64,000 bases of DNA from Bacteroidota bacterium (GTDB lineage Bacteria > Bacteroidota > JABWAT01): the NCBI GenBank assembly GCA_013360915.1, contig JABWAT010000001.1, positions 532,981 through 596,980 on the forward strand, read 5' to 3'. Shown here piece after piece: positions 45,487 through 54,925 of this stretch. Below the pieces are notes generated by a model that had not been told where the DNA came from, made no database searches, and worked only from the letters and a program-made list of their open reading frames with translations. Each line of letters opens with the position of its first letter. The stretch's first letter is position 1. The position numbers and the translations under genes were made by a program.

Positions 45487-45678
45487 ATGGCAATGCGTTG
45501 TGATATCTGCGGAAAAGAACCGGTATACGGCAATCATGTGAGTCATGCCAATAACCGCGCCCGCCGCCGGTGGGTACCAAACCTGCAGAAAGTTCGTGCC
45601 GTTGTTGAAGGCCGTCACACCCGGATCAAGGCCTGCACCAACTGCATTAAATCCGGGTTGGTCGTCAAACCGGCCTGA
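45487..45678 (+). CDS. rpmB: 50S ribosomal protein L28
   Basis: A 63-residue ribosomal protein, full length for the family. MRCDICGKEPVYGNHVSHAN and the CTNCIKSG end give the C-x2-C...C-x2-C zinc-binding form of L28. Monocistronic by its own promoter and terminator. Confidence 0.97.
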   Translation: MAMRCDICGKEPVYGNHVSHANNRARRRWVPNLQKVRAVVEGRHTRIKACTNCIKSGLVVKPA

Positions 45679-45694
45679 GAAATAAACCCAGAGG

Positions 45695-45716
45695 AAAGGC
45701 CGGAAAGGCCTTTTTT
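45695..45716 (+). terminator. rpmB terminator
   Basis: AAAGGCC - GGAAA - GGCCTTT stem-loop followed by TTT, 17 bases past the rpmB stop. Confidence 0.8.
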
Positions 45717-45733
45717 CATTTTCAGACAATTGC

Positions 45734-46342
45734 ATGACCGGTCATCCACTGCTTTCCCTTCCTAATCAGTTTACTCTGCTCCGGATCTTTCTGACCCCGG
45801 TCTTTTACTTTTTTTTCTTTGATGAATCGGTAACCGGCACCCTGTTATGTGCCTTCCTGTTTGCGGTTGCCGCCCTGACCGATTGGTATGATGGCTACCT
45901 GGCACGCCGGTATAACCTGATCACCCGCTGGGGAAAGTTCCTCGATCCCCTGGCCGATAAGATTCTTACCCTGACCGCCTTTTACGCCTTTTACAAATCG
46001 GGCCTCATGCCCGGTTGGATGCTCGTCACCATTGCCGGAAGGGACATCCTCCTGACCACCTACCGGCTTTATCAGGAATCAAAGGGATATTCCATCCCTG
46101 CAAATCAGATTGCCAAATGGAAAACGGCCTCCCAACTGGTCATGATTATTCTGGTACTTTTCTCAGTTCTTTATCCTCGGTTATTCCCCGGTGATCCTGT
46201 CATCAGTCCCCTTTTACTGATGTTTCAGGAAAGTATCACCCTCGAAATTCTGTTTGGCCTGCTGACGGCCTATACCGTTTTCAGCGGAATTGTATATCTG
46301 ATAGAAGATGCAGCCATGCGGAACTCCCGCAATTCGTCCTGA
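45734..46342 (+). CDS. pgsA: CDP-diacylglycerol-glycerol-3-phosphate 3-phosphatidyltransferase
   Basis: Makes phosphatidylglycerophosphate in the inner membrane. A 202-residue protein with four to six helices. The CDP-alcohol transferase signature is complete: DWYDGYLARR then RWGKFLDPLADK. It is next to pgpA, the following step, nine bases away. Confidence 0.93.
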   Translation: MTGHPLLSLPNQFTLLRIFLTPVFYFFFFDESVTGTLLCAFLFAVAALTDWYDGYLARRYNLITRWGKFLDPLADKILTLTAFYAFYKSGLMPGWMLVTIAGRDILLTTYRLYQESKGYSIPANQIAKWKTASQLVMIILVLFSVLYPRLFPGDPVISPLLLMFQESITLEILFGLLTAYTVFSGIVYLIEDAAMRNSRNSS

Positions 46343-46350
46343 CCCGGTTT

Positions 46351-46818
46351 ATGCCCAAATTCAGGTTATCACCTTCCTTCCACCGGTTCGCTGGCAGTCT
46401 GGCCGGAATCGGCTATCTGAAACCAGCACCCGGTACCTGGGGCAGTCTGGCCGCAACCGGGGCCTTTCTGGTTTTACAGTCTTCCTTCATATGGTTTTTC
46501 CTGAGTTTGCTGATCCTGAGTCTGATTCTGTCGGTCTGGTCGGGTAATGAGGTGACCATCGGAGGCCATCAGGATCCTTCCTGGTTTGTTCTGGATGAGT
46601 GGGCCGGTCAATCGATCACACTTCTGCTCATACCTGTTGTTACCTGGTGGAGTGTCCTGCTTGCCTTTTTATTGTTTCGTGTGTTCGATATCCTGAAACC
46701 AGCCGGAATCAATCGTCTTCAGGATCTGCCCGGCGGATGGGGAATCCTGATGGATGACGTTTTGGCTGGTATTTATGCCGCTGGCGTTTGCTGGCTCGTC
46801 TGGGGGCTGATGGGATGA
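46351..46818 (+). CDS. pgpA: Phosphatidylglycerophosphatase A
   Basis: A 155-residue membrane phosphatase giving phosphatidylglycerol. The blocks KPAPGTWGSLAA, FVLDEWAGQSI and LFRVFDILKPAGI are diagnostic of PgpA. Its stop overlaps the cinA start (ATGA). Confidence 0.93.
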   Translation: MPKFRLSPSFHRFAGSLAGIGYLKPAPGTWGSLAATGAFLVLQSSFIWFFLSLLILSLILSVWSGNEVTIGGHQDPSWFVLDEWAGQSITLLLIPVVTWWSVLLAFLLFRVFDILKPAGINRLQDLPGGWGILMDDVLAGIYAAGVCWLVWGLMG

Positions 46819-48065
46819 AAGCAGCCATCCTTTCCATCGGCGATGAACTCCTCATCGGACAGGTCATTAACAGCAATGCGGCTACCATCGGCCGGATTCT
46901 GACAGAGGAGGGATTTAAAGTTACCTCTGTCCTCAGCATTGGCGATGATGCTGATCAGATCAGACAAGCCATCAACGATTTGCTCGATTCAAATCAGGTC
47001 GTTATCTCAACAGGAGGTCTTGGCCCCACCCATGACGATATCACCAAGCAGGTCCTGCTGGGACTGTTTGGAGGAACCTGGATTCAGTCACCCGGTCAGT
47101 TGGAAATTATCCGGTCCATTTTCGAAAAACGCGGAAGAACGGTTTCGGATCTGAACCGCCAGCAGGCAGACTACCCTTCTTCTTCGCGCCCCCTGATTAA
47201 TGAGGTCGGGACGGCACCCGGTTTGTGGTTCACACGCGGCGATTCTGACTTGTTTGTGCTTCCCGGTGTACCTGCCGAAATGAAATTCCTGATGGAAAAC
47301 CGCATCAGACCCCTGCTAAAAGAGAAAAACAAGGGGCGGTTTATTATACAGCGCACACTGCGCACAACGGGAATAGCCGAATCCACCCTGGCAGAAACCA
47401 TCGGACCTGTATCCGGCTTCCTTCCTGACGGAGCGACCCTGGCTTTCCTTCCCGGATTTGGTGGCGTCCGCCTGCGGATCATGATTGCGGGAACCGACCG
47501 CCAGTGGATGACAGAGCAACTAAACCAGATTGCAGATTTTCTGATTGAAAAGGCAGGAATCCATTACTTTGCAGAAGGAGACGATGATCTGGAAGATGTG
47601 ATCGTTGATCTGCTGACCCGCCATCAACAGACACTGAGTCTTGCTGAATCCTGCACTGGCGGGTTAATCTCAGACCGTCTCACGAATGTACCCGGGGCCT
47701 CTGCCATTTATCTGGCAGGATTGAATGCCTATTCAAACGACGCCAAAATAAAATGGTTGGGCGTCACGCCCGAAACACTCCGCCAGCATGGAGCGGTCAG
47801 CGCAGAAACCGCATCGGCCATGGCAGCAGGAATCAGGCAGGCAACCGGCTCCACTTACAGCCTTTCTGTAACCGGTATTGCAGGACCTTCCGGCGGTACC
47901 CCAGAGAAACCTGTAGGCCTTGTTTTCATTGCCATTGCAACTCCTTCAGTCCTCCACACCTTCCGGACCATCATGCCCGGTGACCGGCGACAGTTCAAGG
48001 AAAGAGTGTCTTCCTGGGCCCTTAACCACCTGAGGGAATGCATTCTGAACCAGTTGAAATCCTGA
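46815..48065 (+). CDS. cinA: CinA-like protein, nicotinamide nucleotide amidase
   Basis: A 416-residue two-domain protein: N-terminal MoaB-like COG1058 domain (MKAAILSIGDELLIGQ, STGGLGPTHDD) and C-terminal NMN deamidase domain (LSLAESCTGGLISDRL, VTGIAGPSGGTPEKPVG). It recycles NMN to NaMN in NAD metabolism. The start at 46815 is chosen for the 4-nt overlap with pgpA. Often found just before recA, as here. Confidence 0.93.
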   Translation: MKAAILSIGDELLIGQVINSNAATIGRILTEEGFKVTSVLSIGDDADQIRQAINDLLDSNQVVISTGGLGPTHDDITKQVLLGLFGGTWIQSPGQLEIIRSIFEKRGRTVSDLNRQQADYPSSSRPLINEVGTAPGLWFTRGDSDLFVLPGVPAEMKFLMENRIRPLLKEKNKGRFIIQRTLRTTGIAESTLAETIGPVSGFLPDGATLAFLPGFGGVRLRIMIAGTDRQWMTEQLNQIADFLIEKAGIHYFAEGDDDLEDVIVDLLTRHQQTLSLAESCTGGLISDRLTNVPGASAIYLAGLNAYSNDAKIKWLGVTPETLRQHGAVSAETASAMAAGIRQATGSTYSLSVTGIAGPSGGTPEKPVGLVFIAIATPSVLHTFRTIMPGDRRQFKERVSSWALNHLRECILNQLKS

Positions 48066-48143
48066 AATCAGATTCCTACCTTCAACACAGGCTGATTTGT
48101 CACTGACACCCGGCCGATCCCGATTTCAGACACCCACGTACTA

Positions 48144-48159
48144 CTGTTTTTTTTTACAG
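48144..48159. promoter_or_regulatory. Candidate LexA box at recA
   Basis: CTGTTTTTTTTTACAG, flanked by TA and GT, is a CTG-N10-CAG dyad eight bases before the -33 element. Same spacing as the dyad at lexA. Confidence 0.6.
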
Positions 48160-48167
48160 GTTTTCTG

Positions 48168-48198
48168 TTGATTTTAACCAGATTGACCTGCATATTTG
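48168..48198 (+). promoter_or_regulatory. recA promoter (TTG-N20-CATATTTG)
   Basis: TTG at 48168-48170 and CATATTTG at 48191-48198, one mismatch to TAnnTTTG, 34 bases before the recA ATG. Confidence 0.6.
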
Positions 48199-48231
48199 TT
48201 TAGTAGTTATGAACCCCGAAAGGATTGCACA

Positions 48232-49275
48232 ATGAGCGCAGAAATCAACGACGGCAAATTAAAAGCATTAACCGTTGCCATGGAGCAACTGGACAGGCAA
48301 TTCGGAAAAGGAACCATCATGAAACTGGGTGATCGTCCCCAGGTTCCGATCCGGACCATTTCTTCGGGGAGCATTTCTCTGGATTCCTGTCTGGGAATCG
48401 GTGGATTTCCCCGTGGCCGGATAGTTGAGATCTATGGCCCGGAATCCTCTGGTAAAACCACACTGGCCATTCACGTGATTGCAGAAGCACAAAAGCAGGG
48501 TGGCCTGGCAGCCATTATCGATGCCGAACATGCCTTCGATCCGCGTTACGCAGAAAAATTGGGTGTCGACATTAAAAACCTGCTGATTTCCCAACCGGAT
48601 AATGGCGAACAGGCACTTGAAATTGCAGAAACACTGGTCCGCTCCGGTGCATTGGATGTTCTGGTGGTCGACTCTGTAGCGGCACTGGTACCCAAGGCAG
48701 AAATTGAAGGAGAGATGGGTGACAGCCATGTGGGGTTGCAGGCCCGGCTTATGTCTCAGGCTCTCAGAAAACTGACGGGAACCATCTCGAAAACCGGTTC
48801 AGTGGCCATTTTCATTAATCAGCTGCGTGATAAAATCGGAGTGATGTTTGGAAATCCAGAAACCACCACAGGCGGTAAGTCCCTTAAATTTTATGCTTCC
48901 ATCCGCCTCGATATCCGCAAGATCGGCCAGATCAAGGAAGGCGAATCGGTGGTTGGTTCCCGCACAAAGGTCAAGGTGGTGAAGAACAAGGTGGCTCCTC
49001 CCTTTATGGAATGCGAGTTTGACATCAATTTCGGTGAAGGAATCAGCAAACTGGGAGAAATTATCGACCTCGGTGTTGATCACAAGATCATTGGCAAAAG
49101 CGGATCCTGGTTCAGTTACGGCGAGGAAAAGCTGGGGCAAGGTCGGGATGCTGTTAAACGCCTCCTGATGGAAAATCCCGATCTGAGTCAGGAGATAGAA
49201 CTGAAGATTAAACGTGCCATGAATTTCCCGGAACCTGAAATTGTTGCAGAAACAGGAAAAACCAAAGCCCGTTAA
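48232..49275 (+). CDS. recA: Recombinase RecA
   Basis: A 347-residue strand-exchange ATPase and LexA coprotease. Walker [10 protein letters not shown], Walker [12 protein letters not shown]2-region [16 protein letters not shown]. The ATG at 48232 is preceded by AAAGGA. Followed by recX with an overlap. Confidence 0.98.
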   Translation: MSAEINDGKLKALTVAMEQLDRQFGKGTIMKLGDRPQVPIRTISSGSISLDSCLGIGGFPRGRIVEIYGPESSGKTTLAIHVIAEAQKQGGLAAIIDAEHAFDPRYAEKLGVDIKNLLISQPDNGEQALEIAETLVRSGALDVLVVDSVAALVPKAEIEGEMGDSHVGLQARLMSQALRKLTGTISKTGSVAIFINQLRDKIGVMFGNPETTTGGKSLKFYASIRLDIRKIGQIKEGESVVGSRTKVKVVKNKVAPPFMECEFDINFGEGISKLGEIIDLGVDHKIIGKSGSWFSYGEEKLGQGRDAVKRLLMENPDLSQEIELKIKRAMNFPEPEIVAETGKTKAR

Positions 49276-49918
49276 CGGGATCATCACAGCCATCGACACC
49301 CAATCGGCCAGAACCGGTCGGGTGTCCGTTTTTATTGACGGCAGTTTCTTCTGTGGCCTGAATGCTGCAACCGCTGCCCGGATGCGGCTGAAACCAGGCA
49401 GACCGGTGGATGAAGCTTTCTGCGTGGTTTTGCTTTCCGCAGCTGAACAGGATTCCGCTCTGAACCTGGCCCTGGCCTCCCTTTCCCGCGCTTCTCAACC
49501 TGCTGACCGGATTCGGAAGAAACTGGTGTTGCGTGGTTTCAGCGAACAAACCGCTGCATCCATCATTTCTCGTCTCCGCGAAGAAGGCTACCTGAATGAT
49601 GACGAATACGCCCGCAAATTTGTGATGGATGCGATCCGGCTGAAAAAATGGGGTATGATCCGGATTAAAAAAGAACTGTCCAAAAAAGGCATTCAGCCGG
49701 ATAGTATCCAAAAGGCAGTGGATCTTCAACCGGAAACCGGAACGGATGAAATAGTCCGGGTGGTCCTGAAAAAATTCGGGCAGCAACCCGATACGGTACG
49801 GGTCACACGTTTTCTTCAGTACAGAGGCTATTCCTGGGAAGAAATCAACCGGATTATCAGGGTAGTCCGGAAAACCAGTAACGATCAGCAGTTACCGGAC
49901 GGGGAAGATTTTCCCTGA
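49241..49918 (+). CDS. recX: RecX-type RecA modulator
   Basis: A 225-residue all-helical regulator. RecX repeats near [39 protein letters not shown] and [17 protein letters not shown]. No good ATG exists. Translation may begin at TTG 49241 or nearby, inside the recA 3' end. The N-terminal ~65 residues are a beta-rich extension as in some longer RecX proteins. Confidence 0.88.
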   Translation: MLQKQEKPKPVNGIITAIDTQSARTGRVSVFIDGSFFCGLNAATAARMRLKPGRPVDEAFCVVLLSAAEQDSALNLALASLSRASQPADRIRKKLVLRGFSEQTAASIISRLREEGYLNDDEYARKFVMDAIRLKKWGMIRIKKELSKKGIQPDSIQKAVDLQPETGTDEIVRVVLKKFGQQPDTVRVTRFLQYRGYSWEEINRIIRVVRKTSNDQQLPDGEDFP

Positions 49919-49929
49919 GGCCAGACCAC

Positions 49930-50343
49930 TCACCGGTCAGGCAGAACCAGTTCGGTCTCGTTTCGGGCAGGCTGCTCCGGCTGAGGACGCTGCATTCGTT
50001 CCACCATCTGGAAATACAGATAGAAAATCAGAACGATCATTCCACCCGTCACCACGGTCAATAAAAGCGTGAACCACTCAAAATTCCGATAAATCGGACT
50101 CCTCCGCTCCTGCTCAATGCGATTGATTCTGTTTTTTAAACGATTATCGAAAGACTCTGAAACTCCTGCCTGAGGTATCGATCGGAATAATTGCCTGAAT
50201 GCCAATTGTTCATCCAGACTTTTCCTGCAAATCACACAGCCGGATGTGTGTTTCCTGATTTTATCCAGAGCATCCGGTCCAGGTCTGTGCAGAAAGGAAA
50301 GGATCTGCTTTTCCCAATGTTCTGAGCAATAGGTCGAGTTCAT
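49930..50343 (-). CDS. Anti-sigma factor with zinc-binding motif
   Basis: A 137-residue single-pass membrane protein. The N-terminal domain carries HTSGCVIC (His32, Cys36, Cys39), the ZAS anti-sigma motif. A transmembrane helix lies at ~88-111 and a short proline-rich tail follows. The ATG at 50343 overlaps the sigma factor stop, the usual layout for a cognate pair. The inducing signal is unknown. Confidence 0.82.
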   Translation of the reverse strand: MNSTYCSEHWEKQILSFLHRPGPDALDKIRKHTSGCVICRKSLDEQLAFRQLFRSIPQAGVSESFDNRLKNRINRIEQERRSPIYRNFEWFTLLLTVVTGGMIVLIFYLYFQMVERMQRPQPEQPARNETELVLPDR

Positions 50344-50990
50344 CGGCGGTCCATCTCCTGCCGGATAAAATGCTTCAGCATGACTCTGCCACGGTTTATT
50401 TTGCTCTTCACTGTTCCCAGGTTCAGATTCATAATGGCGGCAATTTCTTCGTACGTGCAACCTTCCATATCGCGCAGAATCACGGCTTCCCTGAAAACCG
50501 GATTGATACTGGCCAGCGCCCTTTCAATGATGTCGGTCTGACTGGTTGCATCCGAAATATAATCCGGCGACAACGATACATCGGCAATCTGGTCAAAATA
50601 GTCGGACTGATCATCTTCCCGCATCAGCGAAGAACCCAGAACCACCCAACGGTGTTTTTTTTGCCAGACCGACCGGGCCAGATTCAGGGTGATGGTGTAA
50701 ATCCAGGTGGTGGCTTTATAGGAGGCATCGTAACGGTGAATGTTGATGTAAACCCGCACCATGGCTTCCTGAACCACGTCCTCGGCATCTTCACGGTTGC
50801 CAAGATAGCGCAACACAAGGTTCATCAGTTGGTTTTTAAATCGTGCAACGACTTCATCGAACACAGACTGATCCCCTGCCTTCAGTTGTAACAGCAATTC
50901 TTCATTACTGACATCACGGGTGATCACAGTTAATCGATGCTCCTTCCGGTCCGTCACCGGCCGTCTGTTGAGTAGTGGTAGTGGTCGCAT
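50340..50990 (-). CDS. ECF-family RNA polymerase sigma factor
   Basis: A 216-residue sigma factor. Region 2 at ~35-105 (VARFKNQLMNLVLRYLGNRE, DVVQEAMVRVYINIHRYD) and region 4 at ~160-210 (LASINPVFREAVILRDMEG, TYEEIAAIMNLNLGTVKSKI). Directs a stress or envelope response by family knowledge. Paired with the anti-sigma gene. Confidence 0.92.
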   Translation of the reverse strand: MRPLPLLNRRPVTDRKEHRLTVITRDVSNEELLLQLKAGDQSVFDEVVARFKNQLMNLVLRYLGNREDAEDVVQEAMVRVYINIHRYDASYKATTWIYTITLNLARSVWQKKHRWVVLGSSLMREDDQSDYFDQIADVSLSPDYISDATSQTDIIERALASINPVFREAVILRDMEGCTYEEIAAIMNLNLGTVKSKINRGRVMLKHFIRQEMDRR

Positions 50991-51062
50991 GTGTCCGTTG
51001 CGGGTGCCTGCTTTCTTATTCAGATTGTACCAGACGGCAGGACCAATGTTCCCGCTCAGGAC

Positions 51063-52067
51063 TTAATCCTCGCGGCGATCCACATTACAGACATCTGAAA
51101 TGTAGGCACAAAATTGGATGTCAGGTGGCAGCGGACTGAATCCTTTCAAGCCAGCATCCAGATCGGCCAACCGGTCAATGAAATGTTCAATTTTTCTTGC
51201 AGCGCGTGGACCCAGCGCTTTTACCTGTTCCAACTCGATCTTTTCGGGATAGCGCTGGGGAGGCGGCATGTTTTTATCGGTAGCCAGTTGCCATGATTTC
51301 ATCCACATGGATTTAAAGGAAACGGCCAGACTGGCTGCCATTCCAACCGGATTGTCTCCGGACTGAATCATTTTTGTGGCAATGAGCTGGGCACGGGCTT
51401 CATCACCCTTAACAATGGCATCCTTCAGTTCCCATGGGTTCCATTCACGCCTGATTCCGGTCAGGTCGGCCACCACTTCGGTGGTAAGTTTTCTTCCCGG
51501 GATGTCTGCCAGTGACATCTTCTCGAATTCTGCCGCAATCATGGAAACGGCTGTTCCCATCGATTGGATAATGAATTCAACCGCTTCTTCGTTTATTGAC
51601 AATTGCCAGGCAGAAGCCAACTGAGGGATCCATTCCCTTACCTGGTTTTCGTAAATGGCTGGCTGTTCAATCACTGCATCCTTCGGCACCGCACGCCAGG
51701 GATTGGTGGTCCGGTTCACCTTGGTGGCCATGAACAATAAAAAGGTAGAAGAAACCGGTTTTTTTATGTACCCGGCCAGAGCATCCTTTTCCTTAAGCAG
51801 TTTATCGGCATCCCGCACAATGACCACTCGTCTTTCTGCCATCATGGGATACGCAGAGGCGAGTCCGGCCACCTCAGATCCACTGGTTTCAGAACCATAC
51901 AGAACCTGATAATTAAAGTCTGGAGCGGTCCCGTCATAAAACCGCTGGACCAACTGTCGTTCAATTTGTTGCTGGAGATAGAATTCATCGGAAACCACCA
52001 GCATCACCGGCGCAAAGTCAGCGCGGGATGCCCAGCGGATCATGTCGGTAAATGATCGGAAATCCAT
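51063..52067 (-). CDS. holA: DNA polymerase III delta subunit
   Basis: A 334-residue clamp-loader subunit. MDFRSFTDMIRW start at 52067 chosen over the upstream-extended frame. Blocks MLVVSDEFYLQQQIERQL, ASAYPMMAERRVVIVRD and LTGIRREWNPWELKDAI fit HolA domain I-II. The C-terminal collar domain ends the protein. Confidence 0.85.
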   Translation of the reverse strand: MDFRSFTDMIRWASRADFAPVMLVVSDEFYLQQQIERQLVQRFYDGTAPDFNYQVLYGSETSGSEVAGLASAYPMMAERRVVIVRDADKLLKEKDALAGYIKKPVSSTFLLFMATKVNRTTNPWRAVPKDAVIEQPAIYENQVREWIPQLASAWQLSINEEAVEFIIQSMGTAVSMIAAEFEKMSLADIPGRKLTTEVVADLTGIRREWNPWELKDAIVKGDEARAQLIATKMIQSGDNPVGMAASLAVSFKSMWMKSWQLATDKNMPPPQRYPEKIELEQVKALGPRAARKIEHFIDRLADLDAGLKGFSPLPPDIQFCAYISDVCNVDRRED

Positions 52068-52205
52068 GGAAGTAATAATGGCAATCGGGACATTAACAAT
52101 CAAAAAGCAACGCCTGAATCCATACACTTTAGTGGCCTACGGGCCGGTTATTCCATGTTTTCGGCCAGTAATCTCTTATCTTTGAACCGCACAACGGAGG
52201 TTAAC

Positions 52206-52952
52206 ATGGCACTGCTCGAAGAATTTGAACAATCGGGAAACTGGCTCTTCAGATACCGGACCTACCTGCCGCTGGTGTTAGTGGCACTGGCGGTTCTGGT
52301 CATTTTCTTCGATCCGTCACCTGTGTTTTCCCATCAGGACCCGGTTTTCACTGGTATTTGTATCGGTCTGTCGCTTTTCGGCCTGATCATCCGGGCCATT
52401 ACCATCGGGTACGTTCCCCGGCTGACCTCGGGAAGAAATACCAAGAAGCAGGTTGCCAACTACCTGAACACTGAAGGCATCTATTCAACAGTCCGGCATC
52501 CGCTGTATGTTGGCAATTTCTTTATGTGGATCGGAATTGTACTGTTCAGCGGGAATATCTGGTTTACAGTCGCCGTCATTCTGGCCTACTGGCTTTACTA
52601 TGAGCGGATCATGTTTGCCGAGGAACAATTTCTTCGCGGAAAATTCGGACAAACCTATCTGGCCTGGGCCAACCACACTCCTCCGTTTATTCCCAATTTA
52701 TCAAAATGGAAAGGTCCGGATATGGATTTTTCCTGGCGAACCGTCATCAAGCGGGAAGACAATGGCTTTCTTGGTATGGTCGTTGCATTTGCCTTTGTAG
52801 ATCTGCTGAGAAATCTTAAGGACGGCGAAAAGTACCTTCTCTCCGATTTCTGGATGTATACTCTCGGATCCAGTGTGGTAATTTATCTGATTACCCGTAC
52901 GCTCAGAAAAACAACCTCACTTTTAAATGCCGAGCGGAAGCCCTCGGCCTGA
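52206..52952 (+). CDS. Isoprenylcysteine carboxyl methyltransferase-like membrane protein
   Basis: A 248-residue membrane protein, five or so helices. YSTVRHPLYVGNFFMWIG and the following EEQFLRGKFGQTYLAW carry the SAM-binding pattern of the ICMT/PEMT family. The ATG at 52206 has a strong GGAGG. A TATCTTTG box lies at 52177. The substrate is unknown and may be a lipid. Confidence 0.75.
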   Translation: MALLEEFEQSGNWLFRYRTYLPLVLVALAVLVIFFDPSPVFSHQDPVFTGICIGLSLFGLIIRAITIGYVPRLTSGRNTKKQVANYLNTEGIYSTVRHPLYVGNFFMWIGIVLFSGNIWFTVAVILAYWLYYERIMFAEEQFLRGKFGQTYLAWANHTPPFIPNLSKWKGPDMDFSWRTVIKREDNGFLGMVVAFAFVDLLRNLKDGEKYLLSDFWMYTLGSSVVIYLITRTLRKTTSLLNAERKPSA

Positions 52953-52958
52953 GACAGA

Positions 52959-53441
52959 TCATAGCAACTTTTCGATAAGAGGTCTTAACTGCCCGGGTGA
53001 CATGGATGGACTGTACCTGCCCACTACTGTTCCGGTGCGGTCAACAATAAACTTTGTGAAATTCCACGGAATCCGCTGAATTCCCAGAAACCCTGTCTTT
53101 TCTTTTTTTAACCATTTCCAAAGCGGAAGTGCCGTTTTTCCATTGACCTCAATTTTTTGGGACAATGGGAAGGTAACCCCGTAATTGATTTCACAGAAAT
53201 CTCTGATTGCTTCCTCATTCCCGCTTTCCTGGCGTCCAAACTGATTGCAGGGAAATCCGATAACAACCAATCCCCGATCACCGAATTCCATCCAGAGAGA
53301 TTGAAGTTCCTTGTATTGTGGTGTATAACCACATCCGCTGGCAGTATTGACCAACAGCAGCACTTTCCCCTGAAAGGACTTCATGGAAATGGTGGTTCCA
53401 CCAATGCTGTTAAATCCGAACTGATAAATTGTTTCATTCAT
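52959..53441 (-). CDS. Glutathione peroxidase-family thiol peroxidase
   Basis: A 160-residue thioredoxin-fold peroxidase. Peroxidatic Cys37 in VNTASGCGYTPQ, Gln67 in FPCNQFGRQE and Trp in PWNFTKF complete the GPx triad. As a cysteine form it probably uses thioredoxin. The ATG at 53441 is preferred over an upstream TTG. Confidence 0.92.
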   Translation of the reverse strand: MNETIYQFGFNSIGGTTISMKSFQGKVLLLVNTASGCGYTPQYKELQSLWMEFGDRGLVVIGFPCNQFGRQESGNEEAIRDFCEINYGVTFPLSQKIEVNGKTALPLWKWLKKEKTGFLGIQRIPWNFTKFIVDRTGTVVGRYSPSMSPGQLRPLIEKLL

Positions 53442-53551
53442 AATGTCACTGAACAACTTACCGGAAGGAAGCGGTTCCGTTCAGGCAAGCATTTACCGGA
53501 AGTCTTTATGGACTTTTCGTATCTTTGTGTCTTGTTTAAAAGGATTGTTTT

Positions 53552-54925
53552 ATGCCATTAATGGTCAGTATTTCGGGGATTCGGGGGATTGTCAGTGATG
53601 GACTGACTCCACAGGTCATTGTTGATTTTGTTTCTGCCTATGCAACATGGGCCCGTCAGGCATCCCAAACCGACCAGCCTACCATCATTCTTGGCCGCGA
53701 CTCCCGCGTGACGGGTAAAATGGTGTCCGAATTGGTCAGCTCCACACTGAATTGGTCCGGATGTCACGTCATCGACCTGGGTGTGGTTCCAACCCCGACG
53801 GTTCAGGTGGCAGTTGAACATTTCAGTGCACAGGGTGGCATCATTGTTTCAGCATCTCACAATCCTGCCGAGTGGAATGCCCTGAAACTGCTCAATGGAA
53901 CCGGCGAGTTTATGTCACCCGAAGAAGGAGAAACACTCCTTGCCATTAAGAACACAGGGAATTTTCACTTTTCCGCCTGGAACCAAACCGGTTCTTTCAA
54001 GAAAATACGCGATTTCCATCAACATCATATCGAAACCCTGCTATCATTCCCCTTTATTGATTATTCAGCCATCAGGAAGGCCGGATTCAAGGTGGTGGTG
54101 GATGGGGTTGAAGGCGCCGGATCGGTTGCGCTTCCCATGCTGCTTGAGAAACTGGGTTGCACTGTGATCAGAATGAATTGCGGAGCCTCGGGCCTGTTTC
54201 CGCATACACCCGAACCATTGCCGCAAAACCTGACCGGATTAATGGAACGCGTCGTTTCTGAAAAGGCCGATCTTGGGCTGGCCCTGGATCCCGATGCAGA
54301 CCGACTGGCTGCCATCATGGAGAATGGCGAACCTTTCGGAGAGGAATACACCATCACTGCAGCCACTGATTACTTTCTCAAACATAAAAAAGGCGATGTG
54401 GTCGTAAATCTTTCCACCACAAGGGCGGTCGCTGACGTGGCCAGACGACATGGGACCAAATGCCACTATTCAAAAGTCGGCGAAATAAATGTAGTAAAAA
54501 TGATGCAGGAAACCGGCGCTGTTATTGGTGGCGAAGGGTCGGGCGGAGTCATTCTTCCCGATTCACATTATGGCCGGGATTCACTGGTGGCGGCTCTGTT
54601 GATCATCGCCTGGCTGGCTGACGGTAAAAAGCCTGTGAGCGAATTAAGGAAGGGACTACCCTTCTACGAGATGGCAAAGAAAAAAGTGGATCTGGGCACT
54701 CAATCACCCGATCCGGTCATTGAACAGGTACGGAAATCCCTGCAGGGAACTCCGATGGATACACGCGATGGGCTGAAAATTGATTTTCCGGACCGGTGGG
54801 TTCATCTGAGAAAATCGAATACAGAACCGATTATCCGGATTTACACCGAAGCACCAACCGCAGCGGAGGCAGAAAAGCTGGCAAGTGAGTTCGTGGAAAA
54901 AATCAGGAGCCTGGTTCAATCATGA
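53552..54925 (+). CDS. Phosphohexomutase, GlmM-like
   Basis: A 457-residue alpha-D-phosphohexomutase. Ser102 in SASHNPAEWNALK, metal loop ALDPDADRLA, GEGSGGVILPDSHYGRD sugar loop and RKSNTEPIIRIYTEA phosphate site. The GEGSGG loop and SISGIRGIVSDGLTP start resemble archaeal/Bacteroidota phosphoglucosamine mutases, distinct from the GEMSG enzyme at 32094. It probably supplies glucosamine-1-phosphate. AGGA is seven bases from the ATG, and a TATCTTTG box lies at 53520. Overlaps the EutN-like gene by 4 nt. Confidence 0.88.
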   Translation: MPLMVSISGIRGIVSDGLTPQVIVDFVSAYATWARQASQTDQPTIILGRDSRVTGKMVSELVSSTLNWSGCHVIDLGVVPTPTVQVAVEHFSAQGGIIVSASHNPAEWNALKLLNGTGEFMSPEEGETLLAIKNTGNFHFSAWNQTGSFKKIRDFHQHHIETLLSFPFIDYSAIRKAGFKVVVDGVEGAGSVALPMLLEKLGCTVIRMNCGASGLFPHTPEPLPQNLTGLMERVVSEKADLGLALDPDADRLAAIMENGEPFGEEYTITAATDYFLKHKKGDVVVNLSTTRAVADVARRHGTKCHYSKVGEINVVKMMQETGAVIGGEGSGGVILPDSHYGRDSLVAALLIIAWLADGKKPVSELRKGLPFYEMAKKKVDLGTQSPDPVIEQVRKSLQGTPMDTRDGLKIDFPDRWVHLRKSNTEPIIRIYTEAPTAAEAEKLASEFVEKIRSLVQS

